This document shows, piece after piece, positions 9,247 to 19,106 of a stretch of 44,897 nt of DNA. This stretch comes from Actinomycetota bacterium (GTDB lineage: Bacteria; Actinomycetota; Acidimicrobiia; Acidimicrobiales; Ilumatobacteraceae): NCBI GenBank assembly GCA_005787035.1, contig SYCI01000163.1:1-44897 (forward strand), written 5' to 3'. The notes beneath the pieces are model-generated. The model was not told the DNA's origin. It worked only from the letters and a program-made list of their open reading frames with translations, and did not search any database. Each line of letters begins with the position of its first letter. Positions within the stretch are counted from its first letter, which is position 1. The position numbers and the translations under genes were made by a program.

Positions 9247-9743
9247 CGGTCGTCCTCCAGATCGAACAGACCCGACGGGGCGTCGACCAACACCACGAAC
9301 CGATCGCCGTCACGCTCGACGCGACTCACGAAACGGGCCGGCACGAGAGCGCCCGATTCGAGTTCGAGCAGATCGTCGGCCGGATTGGCGACGACACCGA
9401 TGCACCGACCGCGCTCGGTGCCGCCGATTTCACGAACCGATGCGCCGATGACCTGATGGACCCACACCGCGTGTGGGTCGTCGATCGGTTCGGCCCAGAT
9501 CGTGCAGTTGACGAGCGACTCGACGGCGGCGCGATCGGTGTGCGCCTCGAGGACCACGACCCAACGATCGGCCATGCGCTTGGCCGACTCCACCACGAGC
9601 CAGCCGCCCGCCCAGAGTCGACTCCCCGGCGCCACACGTTCGTCACGGTCGGTCGACAGCGAAACGTAGATCTGCCCCTTGAGTCCGTGCGGTCGACCGA
9701 ATCGACCGACTTCGAGCAACCCGGCCGGGCGGGACTCGGTCAT
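9243..9743 (-). CDS. rimM: 16S rRNA processing protein RimM
   Basis: MTESRPAGLLEVGRFGRPHGLKGQIYVSLSTDRDE...; PRC-like C-terminus; 4-nt overlap with trmD. Confidence 0.93.
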   Translation of the reverse strand: MTESRPAGLLEVGRFGRPHGLKGQIYVSLSTDRDERVAPGSRLWAGGWLVVESAKRMADRWVVVLEAHTDRAAVESLVNCTIWAEPIDDPHAVWVHQVIGASVREIGGTERGRCIGVVANPADDLLELESGALVPARFVSRVERDGDRFVVLVDAPSGLFDLEDDR

Positions 9744-9756
9744 GACCGAGGGTTCG

Positions 9757-10020
9757 TCAATCGACGAAGTCGATGTCGACCTCGCTGCCGTCCTTGGCGG
9801 CGGCGGCGCGCACGAGGGTGCGAATGCTCTGCGCCGTGCGGCCACGGCGCCCGATCACGCGGCCGAGATCTCCGGGACCGACCTTGACTTCGAGCTTGGC
9901 ACGGTTGCGACCCTCGACCTCTTCGACGCTCACCGCGTCGGGATCGTCGACGATCGAGCGCACCACGTGGGTGAGAACGGCCATGGCCGTCGGCGAGGCG
10001 ATCTGATTCGGATCGGTCAC
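9757..10020 (-). CDS. khpA: KH-domain RNA-binding protein (KhpA/YlqC family)
   Basis: ...VEVKVGPGDLGRVIGRRGRTAQSIRTLVRAAAAKDGSEVDIDFVD; KH GxxG motif; between rpsP and rimM. Confidence 0.9.
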   Translation of the reverse strand: MTDPNQIASPTAMAVLTHVVRSIVDDPDAVSVEEVEGRNRAKLEVKVGPGDLGRVIGRRGRTAQSIRTLVRAAAAKDGSEVDIDFVD

Positions 10021-10036
10021 GACAGGTTCCGACCGA

Positions 10037-10306
10037 TCACTTGCCACGGGCGGTGGTGAACTGCGCCCACGCACCCGAGATCTCGAGCAACTTGCGCACG
10101 CGCTCAGTGGGCTGGGCGCCCTTCATGAGCCACGCAACGGCCTTGTCGTTGTCGATGTTGAGACCCGACGGCTCGAGGCGCGGGTTGTACTGACCGATGA
10201 TCTCCAAGAACGCGCCGTCGCGGGCCGCGCGGCTGTCACTCGCGATCACGCGGTAGTGAGGCTGCTTGGTCTTTCCGACTCGGGTGAGGCGCAACTTGAC
10301 GGACAT
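10037..10306 (-). CDS. rpsP: 30S ribosomal protein S16
   Basis: MSVKLRLTRVGKTKQPHYRVIASDSRAARDGAFLEIIGQYNPRLEPSGLNID... Confidence 0.98.
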   Translation of the reverse strand: MSVKLRLTRVGKTKQPHYRVIASDSRAARDGAFLEIIGQYNPRLEPSGLNIDNDKAVAWLMKGAQPTERVRKLLEISGAWAQFTTARGK

Positions 10307-10403
10307 TCGGCGAAACTCCTGCTGGGACGGGGCGGATCAGACAACTGACCCGTCCACGGGAACCCTGTGAGGTTAGCGGTGTCCCCCGCCGACCCCCAAC
10401 GCC

Positions 10404-11798
10404 CTACCGCGACGGCGGGAAGGGGAATCCGCCCTGATCGGGCAGGCCGGCACCGCCGGGCAGACCACCCAGACCGGCCAAGGCGCCGAGACCGGCACGC
10501 TTGCCCTTCTTGCCGCCGAGGCCGCCCATGCGCTTCATCATCTTTTGCATTTCGCCGAACTGCTTCACGAGACGGTTGACCTCGGCGATGCTCCGTCCGC
10601 TGCCGGTCGCGATGCGCTGACGACGGCTTCCGTTGATGATGTCGGGCTTGCGCCGTTCGGCCGGGGTCATGGACCGGATGATCGCCTCGATCGGCTTCAG
10701 GTCGTCGTCACCGATCTTGGCGTTCTTCAACTCTTTGGGCATCCCGGGCATCATCCCGAGCACTCCCCCGAGGGGCCCCATCTTCTTCAGCGACTGCATC
10801 TGCTCGAGGAAGTCGTCGAGGGTGAATTCGCCGTCGAGCAGGCGGGCCGCCGCCGCTTCGGCTTGATCCTTCTCGAAGGCCTTCTCGGCTTGTTCGATGA
10901 GGGTGAGTACGTCGCCCATGCCGAGGATGCGACTGGCCATGCGGTCGGGATGGAACTGTTCGAAGGCATCGAGCTTCTCGCCGGTGCTGGCAAAGGCGAT
11001 CGGTCGACCGATGACTTCTTTGACCGAGAGAGCGGCACCACCGCGCGCGTCACCGTCGAGCTTGGACAGGATCACTCCGTCGATCGCGAGGGTCGCGTGG
11101 AAGGCCTCGGCCACGCTCACCGCGTCCTGACCGGTCATGGCGTCGATCACCAGGAACGTGTAGTCGGGTTCGATGGAATCCGAGATCCGACGGATCTGCT
11201 CCATCATCTCGCCGTCGATCGCGAGACGACCTGCGGTGTCGACGATCAGGACGTCCTTGCCGAGTCGCCGCGCTTCGGCCAAGCCCTTGGTGGCCGTGGC
11301 CACCGGATCGCCGGGTTCGCTGAAGACCGGAACGTCGATCTGTCCGCCGAGAGTTCGCAACTGCTCGACGGCGGCCGGACGTTGGAGGTCGGCGCCGACG
11401 AGCAGCGGATGCCGACCCTGCGACTTGAACCAACGCGCGAGCTTGGCCGAGTTGGTGGTCTTACCCGAACCCTGCAGACCGGCCATGAGGACCACGGTCG
11501 GTGGCTTGCTCGCGTACGAGATCTTCAGGGTCTCGCCGCCGAGGATGGCGGTGAGCTCGGCGTTGACGAGTTTGACGACCTGCTGACTCGGATCGAGGGC
11601 TTTCGACTGCTCGATACCGACGGCGCCTTCGCGGATGCGCGCCACGACGTTGCGGGCCACCGTAACGTTGACGTCGGCCTCGAGGAGAGCCGCGCGGATC
11701 TCCTTCAGGACCTCGTCGACATCGGCCTCCGACAGGCGACCCTTGCCGCGGATCCGCTTGAAGATCCCTTCGAATCGATTGGAGAGATTGTCGAACAT
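10404..11798 (-). CDS. ffh: Signal recognition particle protein Ffh (SRP54)
   Basis: 464 aa; MAGLQGSGKTTNSAKLA, DTAGRLAIDGEMM, SKLDGDARGGAALS, M domain with Met/Gly-rich C-terminus. Confidence 0.98.
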   Translation of the reverse strand: MFDNLSNRFEGIFKRIRGKGRLSEADVDEVLKEIRAALLEADVNVTVARNVVARIREGAVGIEQSKALDPSQQVVKLVNAELTAILGGETLKISYASKPPTVVLMAGLQGSGKTTNSAKLARWFKSQGRHPLLVGADLQRPAAVEQLRTLGGQIDVPVFSEPGDPVATATKGLAEARRLGKDVLIVDTAGRLAIDGEMMEQIRRISDSIEPDYTFLVIDAMTGQDAVSVAEAFHATLAIDGVILSKLDGDARGGAALSVKEVIGRPIAFASTGEKLDAFEQFHPDRMASRILGMGDVLTLIEQAEKAFEKDQAEAAAARLLDGEFTLDDFLEQMQSLKKMGPLGGVLGMMPGMPKELKNAKIGDDDLKPIEAIIRSMTPAERRKPDIINGSRRQRIATGSGRSIAEVNRLVKQFGEMQKMMKRMGGLGGKKGKRAGLGALAGLGGLPGGAGLPDQGGFPFPPSR

Positions 11799-11829
11799 CA
11801 GGTGGTCAGGCTACCCACCACTCGATTCG

Positions 11830-13458
11830 TCACCCGATGAGAACTTCGGTGACCAACCCGTCGACGATCGTCAGATTCACGCGATCCTCACGGAAGTCCA
11901 TGGTGAGCGGGAAAGTCTCGCCATCGCGAGCCGCGACACGCACCTGCCAGCCGTTGTCCTCGGCCTGCTTGGTGGCTTCGTCTTCGGCGAGTCCCACGAG
12001 CGATTCGGCTTGCGCCGGCGTGATCGCGCCCGCCGGCAACTCGCCGGCCGGCGAGGTCTCGACAGGCAGCGGCTCGGCCACCGGGGGCTCTTCCATGACC
12101 GGCGGCATCATGTCGGGGGCGACCTGTTCCATGTATTCATCGGGAATGGAAGCCACGACGTAACGCGGCACATACCCCCACTCGTCCTCGGCGGCGATGA
12201 ACGCGTAGCCGGGGACGAGGTAGGTCTCACCGTCGACACCCCACAGGTACACGTATTCCTGTTCGACCGACTCGATGGTCACGGTGATGGTCTCGACCGG
12301 AACGGTGTCGTCGACCGGAACGGTGTCGTCGATGATCACGGTGTCGTCGACCGGAATGGTGTCATCGACGGGAACGGTGTCGACCACGCTGTCGGTCGGC
12401 GCATCGGTCGTGGGCACGGTCGTGGTCGGTTCGTCGACCGGAACGGTGTCGTCGAGAATCACGGTGTCGTCGACGGACCCTTCGATCGCCGAGCCGTCAC
12501 CGGAGGCCGCACCGACTTCGGCGGTTGCGACATCGTCGACCGCGATACCGCCACCTCGGTACATCGGACCCCACGAGCCGCTGTACTGCTCACGCAACCG
12601 CTCGAGTCCGGCTTCGGTGCCGATCTGCGGATAGTCGTCCAGCTTCTCCGGTTCGGCGAGGTAACCGCCGGCGTAGGTGATCCGACCGTTCTCACCGAAC
12701 GACGCATTGACGATGAGCGACGAACGTACGTCGTCGATCTTCACGTAACCCGTGACACCAGCGGACCATTCATCGGCCCATGTCTCGAGGATCAGTTCGT
12801 CCCTCGAGTATCCGAGATCGGAAGCCAACTTCAAGAAGAGATCTTCGGCTTCGGACTTCGACGGCACGTTCACCGGCGGTTCGATCTCGACGGGTTCGCA
12901 CGGAGCGATCACTTCGGTGTCGACGGTTGCGCCACTCGAGTCGACCGATCCCGACTCACCGCTCCCCATCGCCGGTTCGACGCAGGAAACGCCGGGCGTC
13001 GCCATCGCCATCCAGCCCTCGCTGTACCACCAACTGAGCATCGCATCGGACGACACGCTCAACGAGGGGCCCGAACCGTCGTCGGGGCCGACCATCCACG
13101 TGGTCCATTCGTATTCGGTTCCGGGATCCGAGGTGTTCTTGGCGAAGTCACCATCGACTCCGAACGCGTCCTTCAATTTCGAGAGTTCCGATGCCGACGG
13201 TTCGGCCCCCGGACGGAACACCCATGCACTCAGGTCACCATCGAGCGCAGGCAGATCACCGGCGACCTCGAACTTCCACTCGGTCGGGTAATACATCGAC
13301 ATCTTCGAATCGGCGGCCGCCGATTCCATGGCCCCACCGACCGGAGACGCCTGCTGACCGACTCGCAGGACGGGGGGATTGCCCGATGAATCGGGGTCGT
13401 CCCCGCACGCCGAGAGCAAGAGGGCGGTGAGCACGACGGGGACCGAGGCCTTGATCAT
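11830..13458 (-). CDS. Predicted lipoprotein with Asp/Thr/Val repeat linker and C-terminal potato-inhibitor-I/I78-like domain
   Basis: Start MIKASVPVVLTALLLSACGDD (lipobox LSAC). Central VPVDDT repeats. C-terminus LVGLAEDEATKQAEDNGWQVRVAARDGETFPLTMDFREDRVNLTIVDGLVTEVLIG. Confidence 0.8.
   Translation of the reverse strand: MIKASVPVVLTALLLSACGDDPDSSGNPPVLRVGQQASPVGGAMESAAADSKMSMYYPTEWKFEVAGDLPALDGDLSAWVFRPGAEPSASELSKLKDAFGVDGDFAKNTSDPGTEYEWTTWMVGPDDGSGPSLSVSSDAMLSWWYSEGWMAMATPGVSCVEPAMGSGESGSVDSSGATVDTEVIAPCEPVEIEPPVNVPSKSEAEDLFLKLASDLGYSRDELILETWADEWSAGVTGYVKIDDVRSSLIVNASFGENGRITYAGGYLAEPEKLDDYPQIGTEAGLERLREQYSGSWGPMYRGGGIAVDDVATAEVGAASGDGSAIEGSVDDTVILDDTVPVDEPTTTVPTTDAPTDSVVDTVPVDDTIPVDDTVIIDDTVPVDDTVPVETITVTIESVEQEYVYLWGVDGETYLVPGYAFIAAEDEWGYVPRYVVASIPDEYMEQVAPDMMPPVMEEPPVAEPLPVETSPAGELPAGAITPAQAESLVGLAEDEATKQAEDNGWQVRVAARDGETFPLTMDFREDRVNLTIVDGLVTEVLIG
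12290..12477 (-). repeat. In-frame 18-nt degenerate tandem repeats encoding (V/I)(P/I)VDDT-type units
   Basis: Repeated gtgtcgtcgaccggaacg-like units. Encodes VDDTVILDDTVPVDEP...DTVPVDDTIPVDDTVIIDDTVPVDDTVPVE. Confidence 0.8.
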
Positions 13459-13539
13459 CCTCGAAACGGTAGGGGCTGCTGGGTTGGTTCGCATGTCACT
13501 ACGACGACGCGGTACCCGTGTTCGGTTCCCGGATTTACG

Positions 13540-14703
13540 TCATCGGTCGAACAGGGCGTCGACGAATTGCTCCGGATCGAAGGCCACGAGGTCGACGATG
13601 GTTTCACCGAGGCCGACCAATTTGACCGGAAGTCCGAGTTCGGTCTCGATGGCGAACACGATGCCGCCCTTGGCCGATCCGTCGAGTTTGGTCAGAACCA
13701 CACCCGTCACGCCGGCCGCTTCGGTGAATTCGCGCGCCTGTGCGAGCCCGTTCTGACCGGTTGTGGCATCGATCACGAGCAACACCTCGGTCACCCGTCC
13801 CGGCTCCCGGTCGGCCACCCGGCGGACCTTGCGCAGTTCGTCCATGAGATTCGACTTGTTCTGCAGGCGACCCGCGGTGTCACCGATGACGAGGTCGGCC
13901 CCACGCGCCTTGGCCCGTTGGACTCCGTCGAACACGACCGAACTCGGATCACCGCCTTCGGCGCCGCGAACGAGTTCGGCCCCCGAGCGCTCAGCCCACG
14001 TGCCGAGTTGTTCGGCGGCCGCCGCCCGGAACGTGTCGCCGGCCGCGAGCACGAGCGAGCGACCGAGGGCGGACTGTTGGGCGGAGATCTTGCCGATCGT
14101 GGTCGTCTTGCCCACGCCGTTGACGCCGACCACCAACCACACGTTCACGAGGTCCTGGGACCGCAGCGCGTCGTCGAACGTCAGCGACCGGTCGGCGACT
14201 GCGAGTCGCGACTTCATGTCGGCGCGCAATGCATCGATGAGTTCGTTCGGGTCGGTCAGTTCCTTGGCCCGTACGCGTTCACGCAAGGGATCGAGGAGCG
14301 AATTGGTGATGCCGAGGCCGAGATCGGCCCGCAGGAGCGCTTCCTCCAAGTCGTCCCATGTGTCGTCGGTGATCCCGGCCCGCGCTCGCACTCCACCGAG
14401 CGCTCCGGCCATGACGGCCGCCGCCTTGCCCATGCGCTCACGAAACGTCGGTGGACGTTCGACCTCGGCGACGACGGGCTCGGTGATCTCGGGCTCGGCG
14501 ATGGTCGTATCTGGCTCGGCAAGCTCGACGATCTCGGGCTCGACTCGCGGCGGGGGTGCTGGTTCGAGGACCGTCGGCTTCGACGCCACGGTCGGTTCGA
14601 GGGTCGTGGCTCCCGATCCGCGACGACGATTCAGCAACACGACGCCCAAGCCGAAGACCACGGCCACGACGAGGAGGACGATGAGGAGCGCCTGCGTGTT
14701 CAT
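13540..14703 (-). CDS. ftsY: Signal recognition particle receptor FtsY
   Basis: 387 aa; N-terminal TM, acidic linker, GVNGVGKTTTIGKIS, DTAGRLQNKSNLMDEL, TKLDGSAKGGIVFAI. Confidence 0.97.
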   Translation of the reverse strand: MNTQALLIVLLVVAVVFGLGVVLLNRRRGSGATTLEPTVASKPTVLEPAPPPRVEPEIVELAEPDTTIAEPEITEPVVAEVERPPTFRERMGKAAAVMAGALGGVRARAGITDDTWDDLEEALLRADLGLGITNSLLDPLRERVRAKELTDPNELIDALRADMKSRLAVADRSLTFDDALRSQDLVNVWLVVGVNGVGKTTTIGKISAQQSALGRSLVLAAGDTFRAAAAEQLGTWAERSGAELVRGAEGGDPSSVVFDGVQRAKARGADLVIGDTAGRLQNKSNLMDELRKVRRVADREPGRVTEVLLVIDATTGQNGLAQAREFTEAAGVTGVVLTKLDGSAKGGIVFAIETELGLPVKLVGLGETIVDLVAFDPEQFVDALFDR

Positions 14704-14744
14704 GACAAACCTGTTCTATCGGTGGGTTCGGGAGACGATGGACG

Positions 14745-17700
14745 TCAGGAACCGGTGACGGACTTCTCGGTCACGACCTTGGAGGATCCACCCGGCTGCA
14801 TGCTCACACCGAGCAGGCAATCACCGGCTTCCATGGTCCGCTTCTGGTGACTCACGATCAGGAGTTGGGCTTCCTGACGGAACTCCTTGATCAGACCGAG
14901 GAAGCGATGCAGGTTGACGTCGTCGAGGGCCGCCTCGACTTCGTCCATCACGTAGAACGGCGACGGACGACTCCGGAAGACGGCGAAGAGGAACGCCAGC
15001 GCCGTGAGGCTTCGCTCACCACCCGACAGCAGGCTCAACTTCTTCACGTTCTTGCCACCAGGTTTGGCTTCGACCTCGATACCCGTCTCCAGCAGGTCGT
15101 CGGGGTTGGTCAGCACGAGTCGGCCGCTGCCACCCGGGAAGAGCAAACCGAACAACTGCGTGAAGTTGGTACTCACGTCGGCGTAGGCCGCGGCGAAGAC
15201 CTGCTGGATCTCATTGTCGATCGCCGCGATCACCCGGGTCAGTTCGCGACGTGTGTTGCGGACGTCCTCGAGTTGGGCTTCGAGGAACGTGTGACGCTCC
15301 TGGAGTTCGGTGAACTCCTGCAAGGCGAGCGGGTTGATCGGCCCCATGAGTCGGAGTTCGCGTTCGAGGTCGCGCACGCGAGCTGGCGCGCTGATCCCCT
15401 CGGGTAGCTCGGGCATCTCGGCGACTTCGGCCACCTCGGGCTCCACGTCGAGGTCGCGACGCAACATCTCGACCGTGCCCTCGAGACGGAGTTTCACCTC
15501 GGCCTCGTCGACCTCGTTGCGGCGCGAAACTTCGCGGAGCTCCTCGAGTTCGCGCTCGGAGGCCGAACGTGAGCGACGCATCTCGTCGAGTCGACCGGCG
15601 AGAGAGCGCACTTCATCGCTCTGCCGACGACGGCGCTCGTGAAGATCGGCGAGGCGGGCCTCGATGGTCTGCCGGTGGGCCTCGACGATGGTCGACAGAC
15701 GTTCGGTCGCGAGAAGGATCCGTTCGATGCGTTCACGATGTCCGGCAACTTGCGCACGCGCCTCGGCATCGGATTCGAGACGGCGTTCCACATCGGCCAA
15801 TCGGTCCTCGAGGAACTGCTTGCGCTCGAGCAAGCCGGCCGAACGAACTTCGAGATCCCGCCGCCGACCGACGAGTAGCGCGGCTTTGGCCTCCATCGAT
15901 GCTCGGGCCTCGCCCCGGACGCGCGCCGCCTCGGCTTCGGCTGCTTCCTCGCGTTCCAACGAGGGCATGATCCGGTCGAGTTCGGACACCCGACCACGCT
16001 GACCGACGAGACGCTCCTCGAGTTCGCGGCGGGTGACATCGAGCCCTTCGATCTCCGATGCGTGTTCACGCCGTTCGCTCTGAGCCCGCGCCAACGCCTC
16101 GCCGGCCGCCGTGAACGAAGCGTCGTTGGCGTCGAGTCGCTTCTGAACGTCGAGTTCGACCGCGCGCGCCGACTGCTGAGCCGACGATGCATCGCGCACC
16201 GCCTGCTCCCGACGCGCGAGTTCGGCCCGCGCGGTCTCGGCGCGGGACAGTGCGTCGTCGAGCGCCGACGCCGTGGCGCCGTCGCTTGCGGCTCCGATGC
16301 GCCAACCACTCGAAGTGAAGCGGTCACCTCTCGCCGTGACGGCGATGACCGTCGGGTCGCCGATCACGGCATCGACGGCTGCCGTCCAGTCGTCGACACG
16401 GATCGCCGGAGCGAGCAACGACTGCACCAACTTGGTGACGTCGGCCCGTGACGACCGGACGTGGTCGGCCACCGATTCGGCACCGGCTGGCCGACGCGTC
16501 GGCGCGTCGGGGAAGTTCGCGTCGAGCGACAACACTGCACCCGAAGCATCGGTCGAACGCAGACGCTGCAGGGCCCGCCGCGCTGCGCCGGCGTCGGCCA
16601 CGATGACCGCCGACAACGCCTCACCGAGCGCCGCCTCGACGGCGAGATCCCAACCTTCGTCGATCTGCACCAGATCGAGCAGAGTTCCGACCACACCTTC
16701 GACGTCGCGCAGACGCTCGGCACCGGCCCGCGCCCGCGCACTGTCGAGCGCGAGTTGCAACGCCTCGGCCCGGGCTTGCCAGCGCGACGATTCGGCCGTG
16801 GCTTCGGCTCGCGCGGTCACAGCAGCCTCGTATTCGGCCTCCGCGGTCAGTCGACGGGCCTCGGCTTCGGTGACCTCGGCGACCAGAGGGACTTCGTCGG
16901 ACTGCGCGCGCTCGAGTTGTTCGCGCAGACGCGTGATCTCGACCTCGAGTCGGGCATCTCGTTCGGAGAGGGTCTCGAGACGCGAATTCACCCGACGGAA
17001 TTCGCCCTCGGTCGATTCGAGCGCGGCGCGCAAGGTTCGAAGTTCACCGCGCACTTCAGCGGCCGCGCTCGACGCCGACGCCGGTGACGAGAGGCCGTCG
17101 AACAGCGTGGCGGCCGCGGCGCGTTCGCCTTCGAATGCCGCTTCGTCGTGGGCCAGAGCCTGACCTTCGGGTTCGAGGCGGCCGATCCCGCTCAGGACGT
17201 CGTCGAGTTCGGTCCGGAGTTGCGAGGCATCGGCTTCGAGCGACGCCACGACGCCCGAGTCCATGAGTTGTCCCCGATCGCGTTCGTACGAACGACGTCG
17301 CTCCACGAGAAGCATGGCGATTCCCCGTGCCCGCTCCCGGAGCTGTTCGACGCGCACGAGTTCGTCACTCAGACCGCTGTCGCCGCGGGCGGTGAGTTCG
17401 GCCTCGGCGGCCATGATCGACGTGTCGAGTTCGGACAGCAGACGCCGGAGTTCGGTCTCACGACGGCCCGCTTCGATGCGATCACCGGAGAGAACTTCGA
17501 GTCGACGGCGAAAGCCGGCGATCTCGCGCCCGGCGAGGAAGATTCGCAATGCATTGAGTTCGGCTACGAGGTCGCCGTGCCGACGGGCGGCCTCGGCCTG
17601 TCGTTCGAGCGGTCGCAACTGACGGCGGACCTCGCGCAACAAGTCTTGGACGCGCAGAAGGCTCGCCTCGGTGGCCTCGAGCCGGCGTTCGGATTTCTCC

Positions 17701-18221
17701 TTGCGCTTGCGGTACTTCAGAACACCGGCCGCTTCCTCGATGATCGAACGCCGGTCCTCGGGACGCGCATTGAGTACGGCGTCGATCTGGCCCTGGCTGA
17801 CGATGACGTGTTGCTGGCGACCCACGCCGGCGTCGGACAGGAGTTCCTGCACGTCGAGGAGACGACACTGCACGCCGTTGATCGCGTATTCACTCTCACC
17901 GGTGCGGAACAGCGTGCGGCTGATGCTCACTTCGCTGAATTCGAGGGGCAGGAGTCCGGCCGAGTTGTCGAGGGTGAGGGTCACCTCGGCGCGACCGAGA
18001 GCCGGGCGCTTGGCGGTGCCGGCGAAGATCACGTCGTCCATCTTCTGGCTGCGGACCGAACTCGGCGCCTGGGCACCGAGGACCCACGCGATGGCGTCGA
18101 CGACGTTCGACTTACCCGAACCATTGGGTCCGACGACGACCGTCACCCCTGGTTCGAGGTCCATGACGGTCGTGTCGGCGAAGGACTTGAAGCCTTTGAG
18201 AGTCAGCGTCTTCAGGAACAC
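14745..18221 (-). CDS. smc: Chromosome segregation protein SMC
   Basis: 1158 aa; MFLKTLTLKGFKSFADTT, VVGPNGSGKSNVVDAI, coiled coils, C-terminal LSLLSGGERSLTALAFLFAVF...YVMDEVEAALDD. Confidence 0.98.
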   Translation of the reverse strand: MFLKTLTLKGFKSFADTTVMDLEPGVTVVVGPNGSGKSNVVDAIAWVLGAQAPSSVRSQKMDDVIFAGTAKRPALGRAEVTLTLDNSAGLLPLEFSEVSISRTLFRTGESEYAINGVQCRLLDVQELLSDAGVGRQQHVIVSQGQIDAVLNARPEDRRSIIEEAAGVLKYRKRKEKSERRLEATEASLLRVQDLLREVRRQLRPLERQAEAARRHGDLVAELNALRIFLAGREIAGFRRRLEVLSGDRIEAGRRETELRRLLSELDTSIMAAEAELTARGDSGLSDELVRVEQLRERARGIAMLLVERRRSYERDRGQLMDSGVVASLEADASQLRTELDDVLSGIGRLEPEGQALAHDEAAFEGERAAAATLFDGLSSPASASSAAAEVRGELRTLRAALESTEGEFRRVNSRLETLSERDARLEVEITRLREQLERAQSDEVPLVAEVTEAEARRLTAEAEYEAAVTARAEATAESSRWQARAEALQLALDSARARAGAERLRDVEGVVGTLLDLVQIDEGWDLAVEAALGEALSAVIVADAGAARRALQRLRSTDASGAVLSLDANFPDAPTRRPAGAESVADHVRSSRADVTKLVQSLLAPAIRVDDWTAAVDAVIGDPTVIAVTARGDRFTSSGWRIGAASDGATASALDDALSRAETARAELARREQAVRDASSAQQSARAVELDVQKRLDANDASFTAAGEALARAQSERREHASEIEGLDVTRRELEERLVGQRGRVSELDRIMPSLEREEAAEAEAARVRGEARASMEAKAALLVGRRRDLEVRSAGLLERKQFLEDRLADVERRLESDAEARAQVAGHRERIERILLATERLSTIVEAHRQTIEARLADLHERRRRQSDEVRSLAGRLDEMRRSRSASERELEELREVSRRNEVDEAEVKLRLEGTVEMLRRDLDVEPEVAEVAEMPELPEGISAPARVRDLERELRLMGPINPLALQEFTELQERHTFLEAQLEDVRNTRRELTRVIAAIDNEIQQVFAAAYADVSTNFTQLFGLLFPGGSGRLVLTNPDDLLETGIEVEAKPGGKNVKKLSLLSGGERSLTALAFLFAVFRSRPSPFYVMDEVEAALDDVNLHRFLGLIKEFRQEAQLLIVSHQKRTMEAGDCLLGVSMQPGGSSKVVTEKSVTGS

Positions 18222-18269
18222 GGTGACTCGACCCTAGTTGATGACCCCAGACGGCGATCGGCTCACCGA

Positions 18270-19106
18270 TCAGCGCTGGCAGACCGGACACCAACTGGTC
18301 GTGCGCCCGGCAACGTTGCGACTGGTGATCCGACCCCGGCCGCACGTGATGCACCTCTGGCCCGAGCGTCCGTAGACCCGATGATGTTCCTGAAACGAAC
18401 CACCCTCCCCCATCAGGTCGACGTATTGCGCATCCGACAGAGTCGATCCGCCGGCGGCGATCGCTTCGGTCAACACGGAGTGAATCGCATCGTGTAGCCG
18501 GGCCGAACGCGGGTACGAAATCCGGTCGGCCGGACACAACGGACCGATACCGCTGCGATGGAGGATCTCGTCTCCGTAGATGTTCCCGATGCCGGCGATC
18601 ATGTGCTGATCGAGGAGCACGGCCTTCACCGCTCGCCGCGTGGATCGCAGCTTTCGCCGCAGGTCGGCGAGGGTCAATTCACCGGCGATGGGGTCGACTC
18701 CTAGCGACATCACATCGGGCACCACCGATGGTTGCGCCGTGGGATCGAACACCACGACCTCGCCGAAGGTTCGCGGGTCGACGAATCGGAGTTCGTCGCC
18801 GCCCTCGAGCAACATCGCGACGTGCGTGTGTGGCGGGCGTTCCGACCCGGCCTCGTCGATCAGGAGTTGACCGCTCATTCGTAGATGAACCATCAGCACG
18901 TCGCCGGTGTCGAGCGGGCACAGAAGGTACTTCCCCTGTCGCTCGGCCCGTTCGGCCGTGGCGCCCTGCAACCGCATCCGGACCTCTTGGGCGCTCGTGC
19001 GTCGCACCGATCGTTCACGACCGATCCACACGTCGTCGATGCGACGGCCGACGAATCGACGGGCGAGGCCGCGCCGGACCGTTTCGACCTCGGGCAACTC
19101 AGGCAC
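18270..19106 (-). CDS. mutM: Formamidopyrimidine-DNA glycosylase
   Basis: (V)PELPEVETVRRGLARRFVGRR N-terminus, IAGIGNIYGDEIL, C-terminal zinc finger CITCGRGRITSRNVAGRTTSWCPVCQR. Confidence 0.96.
   Translation of the reverse strand: MPELPEVETVRRGLARRFVGRRIDDVWIGRERSVRRTSAQEVRMRLQGATAERAERQGKYLLCPLDTGDVLMVHLRMSGQLLIDEAGSERPPHTHVAMLLEGGDELRFVDPRTFGEVVVFDPTAQPSVVPDVMSLGVDPIAGELTLADLRRKLRSTRRAVKAVLLDQHMIAGIGNIYGDEILHRSGIGPLCPADRISYPRSARLHDAIHSVLTEAIAAGGSTLSDAQYVDLMGEGGSFQEHHRVYGRSGQRCITCGRGRITSRNVAGRTTSWCPVCQR

Noticed and set aside
10349-10360. CCCGT-CC-ACGGG inverted repeat upstream of rpsP as a terminator or attenuator
   Set aside because: Only 5 bp with a 2-nt loop and no T-tract; too weak to call.
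12290-12477. Possible CRISPR-like direct repeats
   Set aside because: Units are contiguous, degenerate and in-frame in a CDS with no spacers; no cas genes in the window.
11635-13389. 584-aa + strand ORF with DRNGVVDRNGV repeats
   Set aside because: The repeats are the reverse-strand reading of the VPVDDT lipoprotein repeats; the minus-strand frame has the lipobox and a domain match.
17148-18497. 449-aa + strand ORF antisense to smc and mutM
   Set aside because: Lies entirely opposite well-supported conserved genes; long stop-free antisense frames are expected at this GC and codon bias, and the translation matches no recognisable family.
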